This document shows positions 11,346 to 21,699 of a stretch of DNA of 64,000 nucleotides, in pieces; positions within the stretch are counted from its first letter, which is position 1, and every line of letters begins with the position of its first letter. The position numbers and the translations under genes were made by a program. The DNA is taken from assembly GCA_964017185.1 (NCBI GenBank), contig OZ024871.1:61927226-61991225 (forward strand). The letters run 5' to 3'. The DNA comes from Rugalucina vietnamica (lineage: Eukaryota > Mollusca > Bivalvia > Lucinida > Lucinidae). The notes under the pieces were generated by a model, which did not search any database, was not told the origin of the DNA, and saw nothing but the letters and a program-made list of their open reading frames with translations.

Positions 11346-13059
11346 CATGTTCATTAATATCGAATCAAAGCACATTGGAAATTGAGGGGAATTCAGTTAA
11401 ATCCCATAAATATTCCACTCACCAATACATACAATACAATAAAAATTCATTCATCGAATCAGGCCACTGTACCATAACAACATTAAATACACAGAGGGAA
11501 TATACATGTATGTAGGTACTGGTGCATAGTCATACTGGAATACTGGAAATAGCAATTTTATTAATTTTATTAATGTGGGTTGTCATTTAAAGAGTCCATA
11601 TAACTGGTGCACTATCATTGTGGCATGTTGTCATGGACCATTTATACAATTTGACTGTCTCAGCTCAAACGTCTCAGCTAAGATCAGATGCAAATTTTTG
11701 TTTCACCTGTTGTCAGAGGTGTTTTGTCAAAGTTGTACCCTTGGTTTTGTTTCACTTTTTCCATAATCTATAGGTTAAAAAATTTCGGAAAATGTATACC
11801 TTTTTATTATTCTATGCCGTTATATCCAAAACACTATGTCAACTTGAAAAATCATGACAATTTCAGAAAGGGGAGCTAACTCCTTACTAAGGAATCGGAT
11901 TTGGCCAAAACTTAATATTAAGTAAAGCTGATGTGTATATCCTCGTTACAAATAAGTTTGAGCATAATCAGACCAATAGCTAGCTAGAAAATACGAAAAT
12001 ATTGCTTAAAATTAAAACCCTATGGGGCCTATCTGTTGACATGGTATCCAGAGTTTTGACCCATTCCACCCTATATTCCTATAAAACTTTTGCCCTGTTA
12101 AAAGTATGCGTCATGTGAAATTTGATGGCTCTGGGTTCATTGGTTTCAGAAATTTGCATTTTATAGTAGATTTTTTTCTCTACGAACTTGACATTTTTAA
12201 CCAAATTATTATTTCCATAATTCTACATGTCGTTGGTGTTGGTGTAATATTTTACTTATGACAATTATCAGTTCTGAAGACTCCATTCCCCAATGTGATT
12301 TTAAATTCCAGAAGTATGTGACGTCATAGAGAAATGTATGTCTAACGGACAGGACATCTTTTTTACATTTTCCTCAGTAATTTGGGATATAAATTTCTAT
12401 CCAGTGGTAAAAGTAAGCCACGAGACTGGTTATTTTTGCTAATAAGGTATGTCCAAATATTGTTTATAACCCATTGAAAGTAGTATTGGATGTAACAGTC
12501 GGACTTATCTGGCAGGTGACTCCTTTCTCACTTTAAAATACCTCAGTTTGGCACGTGTCATCGGCTTTAGTAATCATGGCATAACTCAAAAACACATAGT
12601 CGTAACCTATTCAAATAAACGGCAGAATAAAGGGGATATGGTCACTTACAAGCCACAGACTATTTTATATGCACATGAATTGTCAGTTTCAATACCCTTA
12701 CCCATACAACAGAAGCAATTTTCAAGTGAGACAGTATAACACCTGTTTTGGGGGTAATTTTTGTTGTTTAAACTTATACTGTGAAAAAATGGCTTGTCCA
12801 TTTGTCCATTTTAGACCTGTGAGAATTCATTGATCCTGACATCCTGCAATTCAATTTAAGTACGTTAATGTTGAAGTATTCATTACACAACCGCATAACA
12901 CTTGGTTTATTTAAAACTATCATCTGATCTTAGCTGACCCGAATATACTGCCGGTATGACAAGTATCTAGTTTGCAAACTTTGCATATTTACGGTATTGA
13001 TCTTCATGAAAGTAATGATAAAAAGAACCAAGAAATCGAGATAACATTTAATAAAATCC
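11345..13059. other. Mostly unassigned; weak exon candidates
   Basis: One more degenerate repeat unit at about 11585-11660. Exon-like plus-strand pieces: about 12274-12315 (acceptor ACAATTATCAG, donor GTATGT) and 12382-12445 (acceptor CATTTTCCTCAG, donor AATAAG before GTATGT; the second frame is open for 22 codons). Neither joins in phase to the exon at 9626-9736. Nothing else supported. Confidence 0.25.
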
Positions 13060-13380
13060 TTCAGTTTTAAATATTTCAACTTACTTATTTCAGTCAAAAA
13101 CAACCTTTGTGGCATGTTGTTGTTGATCAGTAATATAATTTGACTAGTCTTATAACCTACTATACATGGGCCTGTATGAAAATTACCATATTTGCACATA
13201 TTCATGAATATTGATCTGGAAATAAGGAACTGAAAGAAAATTCAAATAAAACCGTATACATGCTTATTTCAGTCAAACACCAGCATGATGGCATGTTGTC
13301 GTTACATGTAATCAGTAATGCGATTTTCATGACCTAACATGTAATGGGTCTATGTGAAAATCAGCCTATTCATGAAGCTA
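13060..13380. repeat. Degenerate ~175-bp tandem repeats, block 2
   Basis: Two more units of the repeat seen at 10970-11345, with GGCATGTTGT, ATAACCTACTAT and ATTCATGAATATTGAT. Same orientation as block 1. Confidence 0.5.
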
Positions 13381-13394
13381 CATGCATCAATCAA

Positions 13395-14100
13395 ATGATG
13401 ACAGTGTCTGATATCGCACCGTTCGATTTTTTTCACGATCTCAAGACCGATCTTTGGAAATCTTTCTGATGTAAAACAATCCTATGGTTTTGCCCATTAT
13501 ACTCAATTAAAAGACAATGTATCATAGATGTATATGCCCAAATGTGGTGGAAACATTTTTGAACCGATCAAGTGACACTTCTTGTAATCTCGTTTAAGCA
13601 TCGAAGTATTTAAGAAAACAAACGGTTTCTTACGTAATTCACATGGCTGGATCTATTCACTTAATTTTAATGGTACATCACTTGCGTACCATATCCTTTG
13701 TAATCGTAGGACCTATTTAAGATTGTTGTCAGAATTTTGAACATGTTCAAAAAACGCCTGCGATGTATATTTTTAATCATACGATTGCTCAAAAACGCTA
13801 GGATCGGGCGTAGGACGATCTCAGATACTTAAGATGTTTTTTTTTTTTTCAAGATTACGATTCAAAGCAGAATAGCCTCATAAAATCATTTCGGCTACAT
13901 CCGTAGATTTTAAATTACAGCATCAGACATTTTGGAATGCCCGTGAGTCCTTATAATGACCTCTAGAACGGATTATTTCAAGGGACCGCCCAAAATTACT
14001 TAAGATCGATCTTGTGATCCACCAAGTTTGCCTGAGATTATCACAGTATGGTTGTAAGACGATCTTAAGCGATCCTTAGAGCAGTGGAACCAGGGCTTTA
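13395..14100. repeat. Possible short DNA element, one end only
   Basis: The right end (about 13995-14092) carries repeated GATCTTAAG / AAGACGATCTTA motifs in both orientations and ends in CAGTGGAACCAGGGC. Similar motifs (GACCGATCTTT) occur near 13445. No clear left terminus or target duplication was found. Confidence 0.3.
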
Positions 14101-14151
14101 GAATAAGAATGGTTGAAACGAATTAATATAGGGATCAAACATGTTTTTTTT

Positions 14152-14252
14152 ATGCATTAACATCTGCTGGGCCCCGAGGGAGGCGTTGAAAACCGAGTCT
14201 GAAAGGCGAGGGTTTCAACCCTCCCGAGGGGCCCAACAGATGTTAATGCATC
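14152..14252. repeat. Foldback (hairpin) sequence
   Basis: Left arm ATGCATTAACATCTG followed by CTGGGCCCCGAGGG is matched by a right arm ending CAGATGTTAATGCAT with GAGGGGCCCAAC before it. The two arms are about 42 bases each around a short loop. Likely the terminal part of a foldback MITE; the DNA to 14640 repeats related pieces (ATGTATTAACAGC) and several TGACGTCA sites. Confidence 0.65.
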
Positions 14253-14904
14253 AGAAAGAGAATGTTTGATCGTTATTATTGCATTATACATTTCTTTTAT
14301 GCGAAAATTTGGAGAAATTGTCCAGATTTTGCATAAATTCATAAACCTGAAATGGCGCGGAAAATGGCGTTTCACTTAGCTAACGACGTTTTAAAAATGC
14401 TGCTTTCGGGGCGAACTACAACGTCATCATGACGTCACAAAATAACGTTTAATCAAATGCTCGTTACGTGATGACGTCAATTTTTGCGAGAGGCACTGTA
14501 ACAGTCATATGTAAAAGCCATGTATTAACAGCACGCGCTCACGAGAATTGCAATATTAATACATGACTTTCTTTTCATTAATATATGGTCGTTAATATCG
14601 TGTGACACGGGTATTCATGCAATAATACGCATTTATGTAGCCTTTATTCTCAAATATCTAATTTATGTAGAAAATCTAGTATCACACTGGCTTAAATCTC
14701 GATAAAAGGGCGACTTACAAATTCTGCAAACACTTTAGACTCAACAATAACTGTTGTTACACGGACGTGCGTCGTGAAGTTGTTTCCTCCGAGAGAGGAC
14801 ATGACTACTTAACTCTTCACATGACAATATAATCTGTTATGAACCTTTCAGTTTATTTTGGATCAACACGTCTTGACTTGTCTGGATTTAGTTCTTTATT
14901 TTAT

Positions 14905-15095
14905 CGTTTTATTATTCGAGGTTTAACATCCCAACAATTGCTAATGTCATGTGGAGCTGGGATTTCGATTTTTTAACACTGATCCGCAAGACTAAAGAAG
15001 ACCGGCAACGAACCCATGACCCCCGATTTTCTATATGGGTGGCATAACCGATGATACGCAGAGGCTTCTAGCTTAGTGTAAACTGTTAGCACTCA
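14905..15095 (-). repeat. SINE-like insertion, minus strand
   Basis: Read on the minus strand it has a B-box-like ATGGGTTCGTTGCC downstream of GGTTATGCCACCC, and ends in GGGATGTTAAACCTCG followed by AATAATAAAAC. This layout suggests a tRNA-derived SINE with a simple tail. It is missing from the related region at 37.3-37.5 kb. Confidence 0.4.
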
Positions 15096-15108
15096 TAAAA
15101 TGTTGTGA

Positions 15109-15109
<1 letters not shown>

Positions 15110-15140
<31 letters not shown>
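15110..15140. repeat. (AAT)n microsatellite at a HINE1 edge
   Basis: About ten AAT units that abut the CTAG end of HINE1. More AAT units (16613-16626) abut the other end, so this was either the target or a duplicated target. Confidence 0.85.
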
Positions 15141-15141
<1 letters not shown>

Positions 15142-16612
15142 TAGAATTTGTTTTCTATGTGAAAACTGATGTCTCCCCCTTTCTATGTGCATGTCCAAAA
15201 TATGCAAGCAAGAGTTATAGTTCTTGTGCATCACATATACTGTCATTCTGTTTTATAAGTGTACCAAGTTTCATTGAAATATCTCTTACGGTTTTCAAGT
15301 TATAGAGGGGGCACGAAAGTGTTTGGAAAATAATCAAAGGGAAATATCTTTGATATGAAAGCAAGAGTAATGATTCTTGTGCATCATGCTTTATAAGTGT
15401 ACCATGTTTCATTGAAAAATCTCTAATGGTTTTTGAGTTATAGAGCAGACACGAAATTGAATGAAAAATAATCAAAGGAAAATAACTCCAAAGATATGCA
15501 AGCAAGAGTTATGGTTCTTTAGCATGACACATCATCTCATCATGCTTTATAAGTGTAACAAAGTTCATTGAAATATTTCTTATGGTTTTCAAGTTATAGA
15601 GTGGACATGAAATTGTATGGAAAAATAATCAAAGGGAAATAACTCCAAAGATATGAAAGCAAGAGTTATAATTCTTGTGCATGACACATCGTCTCATCAT
15701 GCTTTATAAGTGTACCAAGTTTCATTGAAATATTTTTATGATTTTCAAGTTATAGAGTGGACATGAAATTGTATGGAAAAATAATCAAAGGGAAATAATC
15801 CAAAGATATGAAAGCAAGAGTTATAATTCTTGTACATGACACATTGTCTCATCATGCTTTATAAGTGTACCAAGTTTCACTGAAATTTCTCTTACGGTTT
15901 TCAAGTTATAGGGTGGACACGAAATTGTATGGAAAATAATCAAAGGGAAATTACTCCAAAGATATGCAAGCAAGAGTTATGGTTCTTTAGCACGACACGT
16001 AATCTCATCGTGCTTTATAAGTGTACCAAGTTTCTAACGATTTTCGAGTTATAAAGCGGACACGAAATTGTATGGAAAATAATCAAAGGGAAATAACTCA
16101 TAAAATACTCAAGCCAGCGGTATGGTTCTTGTGCATGACACATTGCCTGATCATGCTCAATAAGTGTACCAAGTTTTATTGAAAAATCTTAAACGCTTTT
16201 TAAGTTATACAGCGGACACGAAATTGTATCGAAAATAATCAAAGGGAAATAACTCCAAAAATATTCAAGCCAGAGTTATGGTTCTTGTGCATGACACATC
16301 GTCTCGTCGTGGTCTACAAGTGTACCAAGTTTCATTGAAAAATCTTTAACGGTTTTCAGGTTATACAGCGGACACGAAATTGTATCTAAATTAATCAAAG
16401 GGAAATAACTCCAAAAATACTCAAGCTAGAGTTATGGTTCTTGTGCATGACACATCGTCCCGTCGTGGTTTACAAGTGTACCAAGTTTCATTGAAAAATC
16501 TTTAACGGTTTTTAAGTTATAGAGCGGACACGATTTGTGACGAACAGACAGACAGACGGACAGACGCACGGGGAAAAACAATATGTCTCCCGACCCTGTC
16601 GGGGGGAGACAT
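15141..16612 (-). mobile_element. HINE1: tandem-core, Helentron-like non-autonomous element
   Basis: Read on the minus strand it starts with a hairpin end (ATGTCTCCCCCCGACAGGG folding onto GTCGGGAGACAT), a GTCY-type microsatellite (GTCTGTCTGTCTGTTCG-like, 16540-16570), then about eight ~160-bp tandem units, and ends in a hairpin GTTTTC-ACATA-GAAAAC followed by AAATTCTAG. Hairpin plus CTAG at one end and a GTCY microsatellite at the other match the organisation published for bivalve pearl elements and Helentron-associated elements. Open frames inside are repeat translations. Same subfamily as HINE3 (28795-30139), in opposite orientation. Confidence 0.65.
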
Positions 16613-17140
16613 AATAATAATAATAAAAAAAGCAAGCCAGCTTACTACAAAGCATAAGAAATTGTCCAACATTCCCAGCATTGAAAAGCATCCTATGAGT
16701 TAACAAGCACGACAAGTGTTCTAACTGTTGCAATGATATTGTCCGGCCAACTCGGAAATGAGACATTCCGGAACAATAGCTGTGCTGTATCTGATATTGA
16801 TATCTTGATGTCGACAACGAATAGACAGTCACACTCAGCAATAAAGTATATTAAGTGTATTAAGTTCTTGGCATTTGGATACACAAATACGTTTTCATTC
16901 ATTGCAAAGCAATGCACGTTGTGACATGTTGGAAAGACAACCTTATTTGAGTACACGTATGATTTCCATTAAGTGATAATAAACTGACGATTACGATCAT
17001 ATTAGATGCAAGCACATGACATGTACATGCATACTAGTCCAAAGTTCTAACCGGCCACTTTTTAAATTCACTTTTCTGACAGATGAATGACATGATTCCT
17101 TTTAAAATGCACATGTTCCTGTTGTCATTGGACCCTACTC
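16613..17140. other. Diverged copy of 37.49-37.72 kb; no gene
   Basis: Between about 16730 and 17000 the sequence (GATATTGTCCGGCCA, ATTAAGTTCTTGGCA, TTCATTGCAAAGCAATG, AAGTGATAATA) matches 37.50-37.70 kb in order and direction. It is part of the proposed segmental duplication. Confidence 0.5.
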
Positions 17141-17154
17141 TTGTTTTCATGCAG

Positions 17155-17419
17155 TGTCTGGACCAACCAAGTTTCTGGTATATCTCCTGGAGGTTGAACA
17201 TGAAAGGGTAAGGAATGCAGATGGCAGAAGACCATTTTTTATGTCAACTAATGTATGAAAATAAATGTGTGAAATAATGAAGTAAGCTCTAATGGACTGG
17301 ATCATACTCTTGGTTTCATGCAGTATCTGGAACATCTCCAGTTTCTGGAATATCTCTTTACTCCTAGGCCTCAGAGCTATCTTCTGCTTCAATTCAGCAA
17401 GCTTATTTATATCCAATGA
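17155..17419 (+). pseudogene. Tandem duplicated exon-like segment
   Basis: Two direct copies about 168 bp apart each follow the acceptor CTTG(T/G)TTTCATGCAG. Copy 1 (17155-17207) is open in phase 0 (CLDQPSFWYISWRLNMK) and ends before a donor GTAAGG. Copy 2 (17324-17419) reads YLEHLQFLEYLFTPRPQS and stops at TGA 17417-17419. On the minus strand copy 2 is also open for about 50 codons (KLAELKQKIALRPRSKEIF), so the true coding strand, if any, is undecided. The duplicates differ by small indels. This could be a duplicated exon, a pseudogene fragment or a minisatellite. Confidence 0.25.
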
Positions 17420-17429
17420 TTCAGAAGAT

Positions 17430-18300
17430 GTAAGCGTCTTTTTATAGAAATATAGTCTGTATTACCAGTTTGCTAAAAAGGCAAGCTGAGCCGATGCACA
17501 TGCATTTTTATTATGTAGGTGAAAATTAAAGGTGCAGATCAGATGTGCTGGAGCTGAGTTCTTACTATTCCTGACATGATAGAATAATACTCTTATATTT
17601 TTCAATCAAACAAACCCAGCACAAATGGTAGCAATGGTAGCTTTCAAGCTGTGCAGCATCCTTTGTGGTTATCAGGGTCTGACTAATGAAGAAAGGTTTT
17701 CTCATACAGAATCTAATGTGTTAACAAAATTATAAATCAAGCCTAATTTTACAAGCCAATTATAGAGGGGATGTAACCTAATAAGTTATAGTAATCAATT
17801 TTGCATTTTCAATAAAACTTGTACACTACATATACATGTACTAGTCTACAGAGAATATACCAATGAAGTAATGACCAGGAACCGGCACAATCAGAGAAAG
17901 GTACTGACCTAACTAGTCTAAACTAGATGGGAAACAATCAACATCTTAATATAATAAGGCTGTATGTGGTACATGTGCACTGCTTTTTACTTTAAGTATG
18001 GATGATTTTCATTACATTCTTGTCAGTCCCATAGGCTTCACTCAACTTTCTGACACTATTTTCTAGGAATTTTTGATAAGCCTGTTCATAAAAATAAAAT
18101 ATGGTCACCATAACAAAACTTCAGAAATGGCTTCATAAAAATGACCACTAACTGTATAATGTTGTACCCCCTGTAACAAAATTTTGTATCGCAGCATGAA
18201 TTGGTTAATCAGATAAAACTTGATGTATGCAGTCTCCAGTAAATTGAGTTTGTAAAAATGCATGATGATATTATTGTTATTATTATTATTCCATTTATTT
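17430..18300. other. No gene recognised
   Basis: AT-rich, with short ATT runs near 18270-18290. No supported exon. Confidence 0.4.
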
Positions 18301-18314
18301 ATGGCATGTTTAAC

Positions 18315-18545
18315 GGCGGCTCCAGTGGCCGAGTGGTTAAGAGCGCTGTTTCTTAATCACTCGATCATCTCGCCGCTGTGACTAGTGTGGGTTCGAGCCC
18401 CGCTCTGGCCACATGTGAGACAAGCCATGTTCTGCTTGCGGGTGTGTCAGGTGATTTTTCTCGGGGTTCTCCCGTTTTCCTCCCACCTACTGATTGGCCC
18501 ATCTCATATGAGCTGAAATAATCTGAAAGGGACGTAAACTGAATA
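18315..18545 (+). mobile_element. tRNA-derived SINE, plus strand
   Basis: The head has an A box (TGGCCGAGTGGTTAAGAGCG) and a B box (GGGTTCGAGCCCC) with the spacing of a Ser/Leu-type tRNA. The central domain contains TCTCGGGGTTCTCCCG and TCCTCCCACCTACTGATTGG, and the tail is CTGAATAAAAA. Central domains with TTTCCTCCCAC-type text are known in V-SINE superfamily members such as the molluscan RUDI family; I place it there only tentatively. A 13-14-bp target duplication (TATGGCATGTT) is seen at 18300-18311 and 20458-20468. The right copy lies beyond HINE4, so HINE4 inserted into the SINE tail. Confidence 0.75.
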
Positions 18546-18548
18546 AAA

Positions 18549-20452
18549 ACAAGTAGCCCAAGGGCAACGATCGCTCACCTGAGAGTCAACAAGTACAGTC
18601 ACTGGACAAAGTAATTAGAGTTTATACCATATATGGGTATGGTGGCCATCTTGGTCATGTGACCTTGAAACCCTACTTACATCAGCAGAATAGCTCTTGT
18701 CTGGATTGTGTATCCTCTTGTCTGCCATTTTGGTTCATTGAAAAAATCATCTAACAAGGTCAGGGTCCTATAATAACCCCCGGGGTGGGGCCATATTTGA
18801 CTCCAGGGGCATAATTGGCAGGATTTATGTACAGCTCTACATGACATTGTTGTATATCAAATATACAAGCTTTGTGTCATGCTGTTGCAGAGATTTTTTC
18901 ATGTATTTCCATTATAAGTCTATGGTAGATAATGACATGCCTTGGGCGTGGCCTGTATGGACCCCAGGGGCACTGTTGGCAGCCTTTATAAAGGAGAGTA
19001 TTATACATTAGTCCACAAAACATATAAAAGCTCTGGGCCATATGGTTTTGGGGAAGATTTTTTTTAGTTTTTTTCTAATTGTAAGTCTAAGGGAGCTATT
19101 GACCCCCTGGGGTGGGGCCATTTCTGACCCCAGGGGCATGCTTGGCAGGATTAATGTAACGCTCCATATTACAATGCTGAATACCAAATATAGAAGCTTT
19201 GGCTGTTGTAGTTTCAGAGAAGAAGATTTTTTCATGTATTTTCCATTGTAAGCCTATGGGAGCTAATGATCCCCTGGGCGGGGCTATTTTTGACCCCAGG
19301 GGCATGGTCGGCAGGATTTATATAGAGGACCACTACACATCGCTACATACAAAATATGAAAGCTCTGGGCCTTGTGGTTTCGGAGAAGAAGATTTTTTTA
19401 TGTTTTTCCCATGACGCCTCCGGGGCGGGGCCTGTATGGACCCCAGGGGCATGGTTGGCAGGATTTATAAAAAGGGCCACTATACATTGCTACACACAAA
19501 TTATGAAAGCTTTGGGCCTTGTGGTTTTTGAGAAGAAGATTTTTTTTATTTTTTTCCCATTGTAAGTCTATGGGAGCTAATGACCCCCCAGGGCGGGGCC
19601 ATTTTTGACCCCAGGGGCCTGGTCGGCAGGATTTATAAAGAGGACCACTACACATTGCTACATACAAAATATGAAAGCTCTGGGCTTTGTGGTTTCGGAA
19701 AAGAAGATTTTTTTATGTTTTTATATGACGCCCCCGGGGTGGGGCCCATATGGACCCCAGGGGCACGGTTGGCAGGATTTATAAAAAAGGATCATTATAC
19801 ATTGCTACACACAAAATATGAAAGCTCTGGGCCTTGTTGTTTCTGAGAAGAAGATTTTTTTTATGTTTTCCCATTGTAAGTCTATGGGAGCTAATGACCC
19901 CCTGGGCGGGGCTATTTTTGACACCAGGGGCATGGTCGGCAGGATTTATAAAGAGGACCACTACACATTGCTACATACAAAATATGAAAGCTCTGGGCCT
20001 TGTGGTTTCGGAGAAGAAGATTTTTTTTTATGTTTTTCCCATGACGCCCCCGGGGCGGGCCCGTATGGACCCCAGGGGCAAGGTTGGCAGGATTTATAAA
20101 AAAATGACGATTATACATTGCTACACACAAAATATGAAAGCTCTGGGCCTTGTGGTTTGGGAGAAGAAGATTTTTTTTATGTTTTTCCAATTGTAAGTCT
20201 ATGGGAGCTATCTGTTGCTATGGAAACCAGAGTTCTGATCCGACCTGGCCCAAAACCTAACACAACCTTTCCCCCTCCCTAATGATGCTTTAGATAAAAT
20301 TTGATCATGATTGGCCGTGTTGTCTTAGAGATATTGAAGTTTGAAAATGTGAACGGACGGACGGACGGACGCACGCACGGACGGACGGACGCACGCCGGC
20401 TCGACTTCTATACTATAAGCTCACCTTGTGAGCCTTCGGCTCAGGTGAGCTA
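18549..20452 (-). mobile_element. HINE4: tandem-core element inserted in the SINE tail
   Basis: One end is AGTAGCCCAAGGGCAACG with CGCTCACCTGAG. The other is a hairpin made of AGCTCACC / GGTGAGCT around GAGCCTTCGGCTC, preceded by an ACGG/ACGC microsatellite (20354-20395). Between them are about ten ~160-bp units. From 19.1 kb these alternate in two types (GGGAGCTAATGACCCCC and CCATGACGCCCCC), giving a ~315-bp higher-order repeat. Open frames here are shadows of the repeat. Confidence 0.65.
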
Positions 20453-20524
20453 AAAATATGGCATGTTAAAATTGCTTTAACTTCGACGAAACACTTTTCA
20501 AATTTCTAGACCAACAAACTAAAA

Positions 20525-20600
20525 TGAAGGAAAAAGTAGGCAGTGATCAGGAAATTGCGCAATCAGAAAGAACTTCCCACTCCAATAACTGAGGTTGGAA
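20525..20600 (-). repeat. R1 fragment
   Basis: Short match to one end of R1 (AGTAGGCAGTGATCAGG, then CTTCCCACTCC and GAGGTTGG). Confidence 0.5.
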
Positions 20601-20929
20601 AAACAAATTGAACCTCAACGCGACAAAATGTACCTTCAGACATTCTGACATTACAAGCAGAAAGTGAAAAAAGCCGAAAAATCATGTTATATATGTTTGA
20701 GAGATAACACTGTATTTGTAATCTTTTAACACTGGGCTATGAAATAGTTGTGTTTTTACGCTCCCTTTTGCAGCGTCCTGGCTGATACATTGTATCATTC
20801 AATTGGAAGATACTGTAATATATGACTGATGCTTTGGAGAGTAATGTGTTTTAAAACATATTTATTTTCAATATTTGGAGTTATATGCCCTTGTTTTAGC
20901 CCAAAATATACTTAATATTCATATATTTA

Positions 20930-21420
20930 TCGTTTAACTGTAACCATAGCAACTGCATCTAGCCCCACTTCAGGCATGGACCCTAGAGTCCAATGTCATC
21001 TTTATAGAGTACCGGTTCCTATGGTCCAGGTATGATTGATTTCTAAATATGGTTGAAAAGAAAAGTACAGAAAATACAATTTTTAAAGAAGTTCTAGATT
21101 TTGACCTCTAGCCATACGCCCCCCCCCCCCCAAAAAAAAAAAAAAAAAAAAAAAAAAGGAACCTATAGTCTCTGAACATTGCAGGGGGCCTATGGTTTAA
21201 GTATGAATGCTTTCTGAAAAGACTTTCTCAAATACAGATGTACAGAAAATATCATATTATAAAGGTGTCCTAGATTTTGAACTATAGCCCTGTCTCTGGG
21301 GACAGAATCCAGGATTTGGCCTGGACACAGGGATACGAACTCATGTAAACAAAGCTAACCTTATAGGGTACCTATGGTCCAAATATGAATGATTTCTGAT
21401 GGTTGGTTCATGTGATATAC
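20930..21420. repeat. Decayed ~170-bp tandem core
   Basis: Three degenerate units share CCTATGGTCC, AGTATGAATG-like text, TACAGAAAATA and TCTAGATTTTGA. The same core resurfaces at about 23070-23220 inside HINE-B. The first two units are separated by a C/A tract (21120-21157). Confidence 0.45.
21120..21157. repeat. Poly(C)-poly(A) tract
   Basis: About 12 C followed by about 25 A. Confidence 0.9.
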
Positions 21421-21699
21421 ACCACTAGATGACCGAAACTTTGACATGATCTATGAACTAACGAACTTATGAACGGGCAAGCGAAAACTATATACCAGTA
21501 CCCATCGTCATAAATGCTGGGGGTATAATAAGAACCACCACAAAGGTCACTATCATAGAGTTTGATGGCCAGCTTAAAGAAGACAGTTAAGTTAACAAAC
21601 ACGATTGAGTTAAAAACTAGGCTTACACATTGGTCGGAGGGGTGTCAAATTCAACTAAAGCGTTGCTTTTGAATATAACAGCCTAAGTTTAAGTAAATA

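Noticed and set aside
18316-18412. A working tRNA-Ser/Leu gene
   Set aside because: A and B boxes are good, but acceptor pairing is poor and a SINE body with a target duplication follows directly.
19042-20196. Cluster of 60-120-codon frames on both strands
   Set aside because: All are translations of the HINE4 ~160-bp tandem core; their similarity reflects the DNA repeat.
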